DNA of 16,539 bases from JAISGQ01 sp045604965 (GCA_045604965.1 JAZUPB010000020.1:1-16539); one strand, 5' to 3'. Positions 1 to 6,549 are shown, numbered from the stretch's first letter. Program-made: numbers and translations. Notes: generated from the sequence alone by a model not told the origin.

Positions 1-23
1 GGGAAGATAGGAAGTCGCCGACA
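1..23 (+). rRNA. rrf: 5S ribosomal RNA, 3' end (partial)
   Basis: The first bases read GGGAAGATAGGAAGTCGCCG, which matches the usual 3' segment of clostridial 5S rRNA (helix IV/V strand, then the strand that closes helix I). The rest of the gene lies upstream of the window. The context fits: a hairpin follows, then tRNA-Asn, and 5S followed by tRNA-Asn is a common end of rRNA operons in Firmicutes. With only about 22 bases visible the call rests on pattern memory and position, and the exact 3' end is uncertain. Confidence 0.6.
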
Positions 24-28
24 CAAAG

Positions 29-56
29 ATTGCCTGATGTTATCACATCGGGCAAT
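29..56 (+). other. Stem-loop between 5S rRNA and tRNA-Asn
   Basis: ATTGCCTGATGT (29-40) pairs with ACATCGGGCAAT (45-56) around the loop TATC: 12 bp with one G-U wobble. No T-run follows, so it is not a typical intrinsic terminator. It is better read as an RNA-processing hairpin separating the 5S and tRNA parts of one rRNA-operon transcript. That role is inferred. Confidence 0.55.
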
Positions 57-62
57 AGATAT

Positions 63-138
63 TCCTCCATAGCTCAGTCGGTAGAGCACCTGACTGTTAA
101 TCAGGGAGTCACTGGTTCAAGTCCAGTTGGGGGAGCCA
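63..138 (+). tRNA. trnN: tRNA-Asn (anticodon GTT), CCA encoded
   Basis: A full cloverleaf can be drawn. The acceptor stem is TCCTCCA (63-69) with TGGGGGA (128-134), containing one G-U pair. The D-arm begins GCTCAG. The anticodon stem is CCTGA (89-93) with TCAGG (101-105), and the loop CTGTTAA puts anticodon GTT at 96-98. The T-arm is CTGG-TTCAAGT-CCAG. Discriminator G135 is followed by a genomically encoded CCA (136-138). The GTT anticodon specifies asparagine. The gene sits between the probable 5S 3' end and a strong terminator, so it is probably the last gene of an rRNA operon. A 14-nt copy of its T-arm/acceptor segment recurs at 417-430. Confidence 0.97.
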
Positions 139-180
139 AAAAGAAACACACACCAAAAGGTGTGTGTTTCTTTTTGTTTT
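138..180 (+). terminator. Rho-independent terminator after tRNA-Asn
   Basis: A perfect 17-bp inverted repeat (138-154 with 159-175, loop AAAA) has a core CACACACC/GGTGTGTG and a T-rich 3' arm continuing to 180. It begins on the last A of the tRNA CCA. This is a strong intrinsic terminator for the rRNA/tRNA unit. Confidence 0.93.
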
Positions 181-218
181 CTTTCCTGCACTTAAACAAT
201 TAATTCGTGCTTATCATT

Positions 219-374
219 CAGCTTGCCTTACCGACTGAGCGCAGCTCAGTTGGTGGGAAGTAGCCCGACCGCCGCCGGTGGCGGATGAAGGGAGGGCGTA
301 CTTGGTGCAGCGGTCAAAATCTGCATCAACGACTGTTGTGTCCGCAGATTTTGGGTACCGCAAACGGCAAGCTG
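219..374 (+). ncRNA. Candidate structured RNA (multibranch), unclassified
   Basis: An outer 9-bp stem CAGCTTGCC (219-227) with GGCAAGCTG (366-374) encloses three local stems. P2 is 228-240 with 244-256, 13 pairs including G-U wobbles, and directly abuts P1. P3 is 269-274 with 279-284. P4 is 315-324 with 344-353, perfect over 10 bp, extended outside by CGGT/ACCG (311-314 with 357-360) and inside by CAAC/GTTG (327-330 with 335-338). The wobbles pair as G-U only if the plus strand is transcribed; on the minus strand they would be A-C mismatches. No clear promoter or T-run terminator was found, and I recognise no Rfam family. A palindromic mobile element or decayed rRNA/tRNA debris would also fit. 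Confidence 0.33.
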
Positions 375-416
375 GCATTGAAATATATTGAACGCACTGC
401 ATCTGTGTCCATTTCA

Positions 417-430
417 AAGTCCAGTTGGGG
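417..430 (+). repeat. Direct repeat of the tRNA-Asn 3' segment (att-like fragment)
   Basis: AAGTCCAGTTGGGG here is identical to 119-132 inside tRNA-Asn (T-loop 3' part, T-stem and acceptor strand). The copies lie in the same orientation 298 bases apart. The match stops before the discriminator and CCA. A displaced tRNA 3' end is what an integrating element leaves at its far edge, but no integrase is present. Confidence 0.6.
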
Positions 431-546
431 TTTACTTGTTATTTCTTCACTCTTGCCATATTAGATATTTAAGGGTTTTTGGAAAGTAATATGTAAAAAA
501 GTAAGAGGTAATAAATAATGTTCCTGCTGCAGTACGTAAAACTCCA

Positions 547-1308
547 TTACCTACGCCTTATAACTGCACACTCCTCAATTTTTATTAATCCAAGTTTTTG
601 TGCCAGCTTTGCTGATGCAATATTCTGATAATGACAAGCCCAGGTGGGAATCTTATTTTCGCCTAAAACATAGTTTATCATTGCCCTTGATACAATAGAT
701 GCATATCCCTTATGCTGAAATCTTACATTTGTTTCTATTCCGATGTCGATTTCTTCATCGCTTACAGCGGAAGAAAATGCCCATGCAGCGGCAATCCCGT
801 TTTCAAAAAGGCAGAATCCCTTGCCTTTGCTTAAAAATTCCTTTGGGTCACTCCATGAAAAATATGGAGTGATTCTTCCGTTAATTTTAGACAGAATCTC
901 AGAATCAATTTCCTTGATTTCGCAGTTATTAGGCAAAACATATTCCGTATATTTGCAATTATCCGCAGGTGCGAAAAAATACCTGTGTTCAATTTCTATA
1001 AGCTCCTTGTTTTTAAAGAACTCTGTAGTCTGTGTATCAGCAAACAAGATGAAACGCCGTGGATTTATGCCTTTTTTGTCAAGGATAATATCATACACTG
1101 AATCGAGAAAAGCCTCATCATACTCCCCCGAAATATGAGCAAAGCCGCATTTGTGCCAGAAAAGGACAGTGTGGCAATTGTTTTTAGCATTGACAAATAT
1201 ATTACCCTGCTGAATGTCCATAACAATCGAAAGCGGATAAACCTTGCCGAACCTGCAGTTACGGGCAAAACTCAGATAGTCTGAATAATCCTGAAACACA
1301 GCTTTCAT
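547..1308 (-). CDS. GNAT-family N-acetyltransferase
   Basis: A 253-residue protein. The C-terminal half carries a GNAT acetyl-CoA-binding core: R196-x3-K200-G201-x-A203 corresponds to the motif A pyrophosphate-binding loop, followed by N229/S232 and LAQKLG (235-240), the usual motif B ending. The N-terminal half (about 1-120) is a non-catalytic extension. Length and architecture fit the two-part Firmicutes 'GNAT acetyltransferase' family (PF12746-like). The acceptor substrate cannot be read from sequence. The ATG is preceded by a modest AAGGG-type ribosome binding site. It is transcribed away from the flavoenzyme operon, from its own promoter. No terminator hairpin with a T-run lies beyond the stop codon. 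Confidence 0.82.
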   Translation of the reverse strand: MKAVFQDYSDYLSFARNCRFGKVYPLSIVMDIQQGNIFVNAKNNCHTVLFWHKCGFAHISGEYDEAFLDSVYDIILDKKGINPRRFILFADTQTTEFFKNKELIEIEHRYFFAPADNCKYTEYVLPNNCEIKEIDSEILSKINGRITPYFSWSDPKEFLSKGKGFCLFENGIAAAWAFSSAVSDEEIDIGIETNVRFQHKGYASIVSRAMINYVLGENKIPTWACHYQNIASAKLAQKLGLIKIEECAVIRRR

Positions 1309-1344
1309 ATATGACGCCGCCCTTCTAACCTGTAATTTTGGTTT

Positions 1345-1373
1345 ATTATTGCATACAATCGAGGTTAAGTCAA
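1345..1373 (-). promoter_or_regulatory. Sigma-A promoter for the GNAT gene
   Basis: On the minus strand: TTGACT (-35, plus coordinates 1368-1373), a 17-nt spacer, and AATAAT (-10, 1345-1350) preceded by TGC, an extended -10. The predicted start is about 30 bases upstream of the ATG. A 9-bp stem with two wobbles (1372-1380 with 1385-1393, loop TTTT) borders the -35. Confidence 0.62.
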
Positions 1374-1395
1374 ACGGTGGTTTTCCGCTGTTTTA

Positions 1396-1418
1396 AATTG
1401 ATTCGAGACATATCAATT
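1396..1418. promoter_or_regulatory. Operator-like dyad between divergent promoters
   Basis: AATTGAT (1396-1402), a 9-nt spacer, then ATCAATT (1412-1418): a perfect 7-bp inverted repeat. It sits between the two divergent -35 boxes (1368-1373 minus, 1422-1427 plus), where one dimeric regulator could act on both. The regulator is unknown. Confidence 0.4.
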
Positions 1419-1421
1419 CCA

Positions 1422-1450
1422 TTGAGTTTTCCTGCCTTTTATGTTATAAT
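1422..1450 (+). promoter_or_regulatory. Sigma-A promoter for the flavoenzyme operon
   Basis: TTGAGT (1422-1427), a 17-nt spacer, then consensus TATAAT (1445-1450) with an extended -10 TGT immediately upstream. Transcription should start near 1457, giving a leader of about 66 bases before the first ATG. Confidence 0.8.
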
Positions 1451-1456
1451 GGACAA

Positions 1457-1469
1457 GGCATAATATGCC
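1457..1469. promoter_or_regulatory. Palindrome at the predicted transcription start
   Basis: GGCATAATATGCC is a perfect 6-bp-arm palindrome with a single central A. It lies at the predicted start site, where a repressor would block initiation. With one base between the arms it cannot form a good RNA hairpin, so a DNA-binding site is more likely. This is inference from position only. Confidence 0.4.
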
Positions 1470-1522
1470 CAAGGGAAAAATAAAAAGGAAAATATTTCTG
1501 AACATAACAAAGGAGAACTAAA

Positions 1523-2956
1523 ATGATCTACGATGTAGTCGTGGCAGGTGCAGGTGTTATCGGAGGAATGACTGCCAGAGAGCTTACAAAATATAAACTG
1601 TCCGTGTGTATCCTTGAAAAGGAAAATGATGTTGCCTGTGGTGCATCCAAGGCAAACAGCGGTATTGTTCACGGAGGATATGATCCTGAGCCGGGAACGC
1701 TTAAGGCTAAAATGAATACAGCAGGTGTGGAGAAGCTGTTTGAAACAGCTGAGATGCTGAATGTGCCCATAAAGCGCATCGGTTCGCTTGTCTGCGCCTT
1801 TGGCAAAGAAGAGAACAAGACTGTAAAACAGCTTTATAAAAGAGGTAAAAAGAACAAAATAAAGAAGCTTAAAATACTCAGCGGCGACGAAGCAAGAAAG
1901 ATCGAGCCAAATCTGTCAGATAAGGTTACATCTGCGTTGCATGTACCTACTGCAGGCATAGTGTGCCCCTATGAGCTTACGATTGCAGCTGTGGGCAACG
2001 CTATGGACAACGGCGCAGAGCTTAAAACCAACTTCACAATAGAGAAAATAAAAAAAGAAGACGGAGTGTTTACCGTTACGTCTGCTGAAGGAGAGTGTGT
2101 GCAGGCACGATATTTTGTAAACTGTGCAGGTTGTTATTCCGATGTGATATCAGCTCTCGCAGGAGACGATTCATTTAAAATAATCCCCAGAGCCGGCGAA
2201 TATCTGCTTCTTGACAAGGCAGAGGGCGAAAGAGTGAATCACACCATATTTCAAGTACCCTCCAAGGAGGGCAAAGGAATACTGGTAACGCCCACTGTGG
2301 ACGGAAACTTGCTGACGGGTCCCACTGCCCTTAAAAAGGACGATCCCGAGGAAACTGAAACTACTCAGAACGGACTTAATACTGTAATGAATCTTGCGAA
2401 AAAGAGTGTTCCGTCCATAGATTTCCGAAGCGTTATTACATCGTTCACAGGTGTGCGCTCTTCGGAGAAAAAGGGCGATTTCATAATAAAAGAAAGCAGA
2501 AAGATTGAAGGTCTTATAAATGTGGGGGCGATTGATTCTCCCGGGCTTACTGCCTGCGTGGCGATAGCAGAATATGCTGTAAGTCTTTTGAAAAAAGCAG
2601 GTCTTAAGCTTAAATCAAATCCAAACTTCAGCGGCAAAAGAGAGGATCTTCATTTATTCAGAAAGATGACCGACGAAGAAAAGGATGCTTTTATAAAACA
2701 GCACCCCGAATACGGAAAGATAGTGTGTCGCTGTGAAACAGTCAGCGAGGGTGAAATAAGGGCGGCGATAAAGCTCAATCCGCCTGCAAAGGATATAGAC
2801 GGTGTAAAAAGGCGCACGCGTTCGGGTATGGGCAGATGTCAGGGCGGCTTCTGCGGACCCTATGTTATGAAGCTGATCGCTGAGGAAAACGGGATCGGAA
2901 AAGAAGAAATAACGAAGAACGGCGAAGGCTCGGAAATGCTTATAGGAAAGCTTTAA
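1523..2956 (+). CDS. GlpA-like FAD-dependent (glycerol-3-phosphate) dehydrogenase with BFD-type [2Fe-2S] domain
   Basis: A 477-residue cytoplasmic flavoprotein. An N-terminal Rossmann FAD site GAGVIG (9-14) and the SGIVHGGYD segment typical of GlpA/GlpD-type DAO oxidoreductases are present. A C-terminal BFD-like domain has four cysteines (C402, C404, C439, C444) in the CxC...CxxxxC pattern of a [2Fe-2S] ligand set. The probable reaction is oxidation of sn-glycerol 3-phosphate to dihydroxyacetone phosphate. L-2-hydroxyglutarate oxidase-like activity is the main alternative, since the fold alone does not fix the substrate. An AAAGGAG site precedes the ATG. It is the first gene of a three-gene operon, 12 bases ahead of a second flavoprotein; in clostridia this trio often travels with glycerol genes. 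The electron acceptor is not encoded here. Confidence 0.8.
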   Translation: MIYDVVVAGAGVIGGMTARELTKYKLSVCILEKENDVACGASKANSGIVHGGYDPEPGTLKAKMNTAGVEKLFETAEMLNVPIKRIGSLVCAFGKEENKTVKQLYKRGKKNKIKKLKILSGDEARKIEPNLSDKVTSALHVPTAGIVCPYELTIAAVGNAMDNGAELKTNFTIEKIKKEDGVFTVTSAEGECVQARYFVNCAGCYSDVISALAGDDSFKIIPRAGEYLLLDKAEGERVNHTIFQVPSKEGKGILVTPTVDGNLLTGPTALKKDDPEETETTQNGLNTVMNLAKKSVPSIDFRSVITSFTGVRSSEKKGDFIIKESRKIEGLINVGAIDSPGLTACVAIAEYAVSLLKKAGLKLKSNPNFSGKREDLHLFRKMTDEEKDAFIKQHPEYGKIVCRCETVSEGEIRAAIKLNPPAKDIDGVKRRTRSGMGRCQGGFCGPYVMKLIAEENGIGKEEITKNGEGSEMLIGKL

Positions 2957-2968
2957 AAGGAGATAGAA

Positions 2969-4219
2969 ATGATAAATTGCGACATTGCAGTAGTCGGCGG
3001 CGGTCCTGCCGGAATGGCGGCAGCCGTAGCGGCATATGACAGCGGAGTAAAGGATGTTGTCATAATCGACAGAGATGAGGCACTTGGAGGAATACTTCGC
3101 CAGTGTATCCATAACGGATTCGGACTTCACAAGCTCGGAACGGAGCTTACAGGTCCCGAGTATGCGGCAGTTTATGCCGAAAAGGTAAAAGAGAGAAATA
3201 TTAAGGTTTACTATGAAACAACAGTGCTTAGTGTATCTGAGGATAAGACGGTCACAGCCCAGAGCTCGGAGGGTATGATTAAAATACAGGCGAAAGCCGT
3301 TATACTTGCTATGGGCTGCAGAGAAAGAAGCCGAGGTGCACTCAATACCCCGGGGACAAGACCTGCAGGAATATACAGCGCAGGCACAGCACAGAAGCTT
3401 ATAAACTGCGAAGGCTATATGGTAGGCAAGAGAGTGGTTATTTTAGGCTCGGGAGATATAGGACTTATTATGGCGCGCAGAATATCTCTTGAGGGCGCAA
3501 AGGTTGAGGCAGTGTGCGAGATAATGCCGTATTCCGGCGGACTTACAAGAAACATTGTCCAGTGCCTTGAGGACTATGATATCCCTCTTTATCTGAGCAC
3601 CACAGTGGCAGAAATACACGGCAGAAAGCGGCTTGAGGGTGTTACCATAGCCGAGGTTGATGAGCAGCGCAGAATCAAAGAAGAGACAAGAAGATTCATT
3701 CCCTGTGATACACTGCTGCTGTCGGTTGGACTTATCCCCGAAAATGAAATCACAAGAGCGGCAGGTATAGAAATCTGCAGCGATACAAGCGGTGCGTCTG
3801 TGGATGAAAACAGAATGACCGCATCAGAGGGCATATTTGCCTGCGGCAATGTTCTCCACGTTCACGACCTTGTCGATTATGTTTCAGATGAAGCTGAAAT
3901 GGCAGGTATGGGCGCCGCGGCCTATGTACAGGGGACGTTGTCGCAGAAACACTGCATCAGCACCTGTGCAGGAAACGGGGTAAGATACGTTCTGCCTCAG
4001 AGAGTGCACACAGATGAAGAAAAGGATGTATCCCTGTTTATGCGTGTTGCGAAGCCCTACGGAAAAGTGAGATTTACGGTAAAAGCAGGAGACGAGGTGC
4101 TTGCGACGGCGGTAAGATTGAAAGCAGCACCCGGTGAAATGGAAAAGATAACCGTCAAGGGCGGCAAGCTCAAGGATATAAAAGAAAATATCACTGTATA
4201 TCTGGAGGAAATCGAATGA
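2969..4219 (+). CDS. FAD/NAD(P)-dependent pyridine nucleotide-disulfide-type oxidoreductase
   Basis: 416 residues. There are two Rossmann nucleotide sites: GGGPAG (10-15) for FAD, and GSGDIG (160-165) inside the inserted NAD(P)H domain. IFACGNVLHVHDLVDYV near residues 291-305 is the C-terminal FAD contact of this superfamily. No CxxxxC redox disulfide is visible at the usual place, so it is not a classic disulfide reductase. It most resembles the FAD-dependent oxidoreductase between GlpA-like and DUF1667 proteins in clostridial operons. It probably passes electrons between the upstream dehydrogenase and NAD(P), or an unknown carrier. An AAGGAG site precedes its ATG. Its stop overlaps the next start as ATGA, indicating translational coupling. 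Confidence 0.8.
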   Translation: MINCDIAVVGGGPAGMAAAVAAYDSGVKDVVIIDRDEALGGILRQCIHNGFGLHKLGTELTGPEYAAVYAEKVKERNIKVYYETTVLSVSEDKTVTAQSSEGMIKIQAKAVILAMGCRERSRGALNTPGTRPAGIYSAGTAQKLINCEGYMVGKRVVILGSGDIGLIMARRISLEGAKVEAVCEIMPYSGGLTRNIVQCLEDYDIPLYLSTTVAEIHGRKRLEGVTIAEVDEQRRIKEETRRFIPCDTLLLSVGLIPENEITRAAGIEICSDTSGASVDENRMTASEGIFACGNVLHVHDLVDYVSDEAEMAGMGAAAYVQGTLSQKHCISTCAGNGVRYVLPQRVHTDEEKDVSLFMRVAKPYGKVRFTVKAGDEVLATAVRLKAAPGEMEKITVKGGKLKDIKENITVYLEEIE

Positions 4220-4563
4220 AAAGGGAATTGACCTGCATAATATGTCCCCGAGGCTGCACCCTTGAGGTTGAAATAACCGATGAAGCTGTGAGCGTCAAAG
4301 GAAACGCCTGCCCAAAGGGTGAGCAGTACGGAATTGATGAATGTACGAATCCTGTCAGGACGGTGACATCTGTAATAAAGGTTTCAAACAGAGAAGACAC
4401 AATGGTAAGCGTGAAAACCGACGTGCCTGTAAAGAAAGATAAAATCTTCGATGTTATGAAGGCAATAAGAGAGAAGCAGGCTCAAGCACCGATCAAAATA
4501 GGCGACGTGCTTATCAAGGATGTTTTCGGCGCTGATATAATAGCCACAAAGGAAATACTGTAA
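4216..4563 (+). CDS. DUF1667 domain protein, cysteine-rich partner of the flavoenzymes
   Basis: 115 residues, starting inside the ATGA overlap with the preceding gene. The N-terminus reads C7-x2-C10-PRG-C14, followed by C32 in a NACPKG segment. This resembles the first Cys motif of molybdopterin oxidoreductases and is typical of DUF1667. The four cysteines could bind an iron-sulfur cluster or zinc. The second half is a mixed alpha/beta region without further cysteine pairs (C43 is isolated). DUF1667 proteins are found almost only with GlpA-like and FAD oxidoreductase genes, so a role as third subunit or electron-transfer module of a soluble complex is likely. No experimental function is known to me. 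Confidence 0.85.
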   Translation: MKRELTCIICPRGCTLEVEITDEAVSVKGNACPKGEQYGIDECTNPVRTVTSVIKVSNREDTMVSVKTDVPVKKDKIFDVMKAIREKQAQAPIKIGDVLIKDVFGADIIATKEIL

Positions 4564-4582
4564 GAAAAAGGGGGCGGAAAGA

Positions 4583-4639
4583 ATGTATGAACTTCAGAGC
4601 AGATACCTTTCCGCTGCGGCAGTTTACGGGTGTATGTGA
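4583..4639 (+). CDS. Possible 18-codon small ORF at the operon end
   Basis: ATG at 4583 is preceded by AAGGGGG (4568-4574) at good spacing and opens 18 codons (MYELQSRYLSAAAVYGCM) ending in TGA. GCGGAAAG (4574-4581), just after the ribosome binding site, pairs perfectly with CTTTCCGC (4607-4614) inside the ORF, which could hide the start. It may simply be a chance ORF in the 3' untranslated region. The rest of 4640-4773 shows nothing recognisable. Confidence 0.2.
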   Translation: MYELQSRYLSAAAVYGCM

Positions 4640-4773
4640 TGAGACGAGTCTGCCCTCAAAATGCACTGGAATTTAAATGCACACTGCTATGAAGCTTTAC
4701 CTTAAAAAGAAGAAAATCAACGAACTTATACTGTATTTATAATACATATAGTAATAATCAGCAATAAAAATAC

Positions 4774-4803
4774 AAAACACCTGCCTTTATGGCAGGTGTT
4801 TTT
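4774..4803. terminator. Bidirectional intrinsic terminator
   Basis: AAAACACCTGCC (4774-4785) pairs perfectly with GGCAGGTGTTTT (4791-4802) around TTTAT. The plus strand ends in a T-run and the minus strand in TTTTGTA. It separates the convergent flavoenzyme operon (plus) and DUF3267 gene (minus) and can serve both. Confidence 0.9.
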
Positions 4804-4812
4804 ATCTTGAAC

Positions 4813-5412
4813 TTATTTCTCTTTGGAATAAACAGTCATACTCACACCGCTGTCGCGGACAAGAATGTCATCGGGAAGCTTTGAGAATTTTGCAGTTACG
4901 TAAATATCCCCTGCTGCACCGCTGATGTTCATCAGCTGAATAAAATAAACGATCCAGAAGTAATCGGAAGGGACAAAGAAATTAAGAACCGCCAGTACAA
5001 TACCCCATACAACAATGGGGGCCAGAGCGATGACCACATAGGGCTTTTTGCCGTAGTAATCGTCACTGCCTGCAAAGGCATACATACCCGTAAAGCCGTA
5101 TTTTATCTTTTTGGCGCCGTACATCTTCATAGTAATGCCGTGCACCAGCTCGTGAAGGACAAGGTACAGTATCATACCGACCAGGAATATTCCCCAGCGA
5201 AGAAGATATGGTCCGAAGCCTGCCGACATATTAAACATCGATGAAACAGGACAGACCAAAAAATGCAGAGGAACAGCGGCGATAATCATAACGGCGGCAA
5301 TTATAAGGGCAATGCCGTTTACCTTAGCCATCATCTTTTTGTCATTCTGCATATCGATGTGCAGAATTTCCTCGTAACCCGAAGGCAGTTCGTGTTGTGT
5401 TTTCATATTCAA
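4813..5412 (-). CDS. DUF3267 family integral membrane metalloprotease-like protein
   Basis: 199 residues. Hydrophobic segments lie at about 33-54, 72-90, 124-147 and 151-168. A zinc-protease HExxH motif, H87-E88-L89-V90-H91, sits at the end of the second segment, as in membrane-embedded site-2-type proteases. An Asp in GDIYV (D169) could be the third metal ligand. DUF3267 proteins have this layout and no established substrate. Starting at TTG (5412) puts AGGAG 6 bases away; the ATG two codons later (5406) is 12 bases from it and would give 197 residues, so the true start is open. It is divergent from the PAP2 gene and has its own promoter. Confidence 0.8.
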   Translation of the reverse strand: MNMKTQHELPSGYEEILHIDMQNDKKMMAKVNGIALIIAAVMIIAAVPLHFLVCPVSSMFNMSAGFGPYLLRWGIFLVGMILYLVLHELVHGITMKMYGAKKIKYGFTGMYAFAGSDDYYGKKPYVVIALAPIVVWGIVLAVLNFFVPSDYFWIVYFIQLMNISGAAGDIYVTAKFSKLPDDILVRDSGVSMTVYSKEK

Positions 5413-5454
5413 TAAATACTCCTTTCAAACAGACATAAAGCCCGAATTCGATTT

Positions 5455-5483
5455 ATTGTAGCAGAGTGGTAAAGTTAAGTCAA
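5455..5483 (-). promoter_or_regulatory. Sigma-A promoter for the DUF3267 gene
   Basis: On the minus strand TTGACT (plus 5478-5483), a 17-nt spacer, then TACAAT (plus 5455-5460). The predicted start is about 35 bases upstream of the coding start. A near-consensus pair. Confidence 0.75.
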
Positions 5484-5490
5484 TAAACTA

Positions 5491-5519
5491 TGGAAAAATC
5501 GAATGATATGTGATACAAT
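5491..5519 (+). promoter_or_regulatory. Probable promoter for the PAP2 gene
   Basis: TACAAT (5514-5519) with an extended -10 TGA, and a weak -35 TGGAAA (5491-5496) at 17 nt. The leader would be about 110 bases long. A second pair, TTGTTT (5595-5600) and TACAAT (5619-5624), is too close to the ribosome binding site at 5626-5630 to give a normal leader. Confidence 0.4.
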
Positions 5520-5637
5520 GAAATTAAGGTGCGCACGAAATCGGAAAATTCGGCGCAGCATAAAACTTTTTGTCATAAACAAAAGGGCAGTGCATTGTTT
5601 GCGGCAAAATGCAAAATATACAATCGGAGGGTAAACA

Positions 5638-6549
5638 ATGGAGTTTTTACATTCTCTTGCAGAGATCAGAACACCTTTCCTCAATGAGCTTTTCCTGCTT
5701 GTAACAAAGCTCGGCGAAGAGATCGTGCTCTTTCTCGTGCTCTGTATCATTTTCTGGTGCGTAAACAAAAATATCGCATACAGAATGGGTTTCTCATTTG
5801 TGCTTTCGTCATCGATCATACAGGGACTTAAGATAACCTGCAGAGTGCCGAGACCGTGGGTGCTGGATCCTTCTTTTGAGCCTGTAGGCGGTTCAAAGGG
5901 TGCGGCAACAAGCTATTCTTTCCCCAGCGGACATACCCAGAGCGCATTTGCTCTTTGGGGAAGCCTTGCAACATCAGTTAAAAACGCTTGGCTGAGAGTG
6001 CTCTTTATAATGCTTGCCGTTGCTGTGGGATTTTCGAGAATGTATCTCGGAGTTCATACCCCTGCTGATGTTGTGGTAGGTGCTGTTTCAACCATCGCCT
6101 GCATAGCTGTAGTTGTACTTTTCATAAAGCTCGATAAAGAAAGCGTTGTTCAGGATGCAGTCGTTTCAGCTGTTTTTGCACTGATTTCCGTTGGTCTTAT
6201 TATTTACAGCCTCATTCTTCACAGCAAGGGTCTTATCGATCTTGAGAGCGTTATTGACTGCTGCAAGTCCGGCGGTGTAAGTATGGGCTTTGCTATAGGA
6301 TTCTTCCTTGAAAGAAGATTTGTAAAGTTCGAGCCGAAGGCAGGCAAGTGGTATATCCATATTATTAAGGTGGTTGTAGGACTTGGCGTTCTTGTAGGTC
6401 TTAAATCAGGTCTCAAGCCCGTGTTCCACGCAATTATGCCCGAAGCTGTTGCAGATGCTCTGCGTTACTGCATCATCATTCTCTGGGCTATGGTTTTCTG
6501 GCCGATGATATTTAAGTGCTTTGCAAAAACAGCAAAAGCAGAAGACTAA
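5638..6549 (+). CDS. PAP2-family membrane phosphatase
   Basis: 303 residues with the complete PAP2 signature: K65-x6-R72-P73, P96-S97-G98-H99, and S133-R134-x5-H140-x3-D144. H140 is the expected nucleophile and H99 the acid. Such enzymes dephosphorylate lipid phosphates such as phosphatidate or undecaprenyl diphosphate on the outer membrane face. The exact substrate is not readable. The catalytic core ends by about residue 165. The remaining 140 residues add further transmembrane segments (about 174-195, 215-228, 240-258, 282-298), so the protein is longer than a minimal PAP2 phosphatase. GGAGG lies 7 bases before the ATG. No terminator hairpin with a T-run is visible before gap. Confidence 0.88.
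   Translation: MEFLHSLAEIRTPFLNELFLLVTKLGEEIVLFLVLCIIFWCVNKNIAYRMGFSFVLSSSIIQGLKITCRVPRPWVLDPSFEPVGGSKGAATSYSFPSGHTQSAFALWGSLATSVKNAWLRVLFIMLAVAVGFSRMYLGVHTPADVVVGAVSTIACIAVVVLFIKLDKESVVQDAVVSAVFALISVGLIIYSLILHSKGLIDLESVIDCCKSGGVSMGFAIGFFLERRFVKFEPKAGKWYIHIIKVVVGLGVLVGLKSGLKPVFHAIMPEAVADALRYCIIILWAMVFWPMIFKCFAKTAKAED

Larger units (their letters stand above)
181..546. other. Gene-free intergenic region with nested inverted repeats and tRNA-like fragments
   Basis: About 366 bases with no credible protein gene. From left to right there is a compact set of nested inverted repeats at 219-374, then a hairpin with 7-bp arms TTGAAAT (378-384) and ATTTCAA (411-417) enclosing ACGCA/TGTGT (392-396 with 404-408). 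Next comes a 14-nt copy of the tRNA-Asn 3' segment (417-430), followed by AT-rich sequence. AGGTAAT (506-512) and ATTACCT (546-552) form a long-loop inverted repeat reaching the stop codon of the acetyltransferase gene. Short stretches at 244-260 resemble a tRNA D-arm, and 253-300 vaguely resembles 5S rRNA pieces. Decayed rRNA/tRNA duplication is therefore a serious alternative to a functional RNA. Confidence 0.7.

Noticed and set aside
181..430. CRISPR-like or second complete tRNA gene
   Set aside because: The repeats are inverted or single copies without regular spacers, and the tRNA-like pieces cannot be folded into a complete cloverleaf.
743..1138. Plus-strand frame of about 131 codons within the GNAT gene
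   Set aside because: It is a shadow of the GNAT gene; low complexity, and the opposite strand carries the family motifs, promoter and start.
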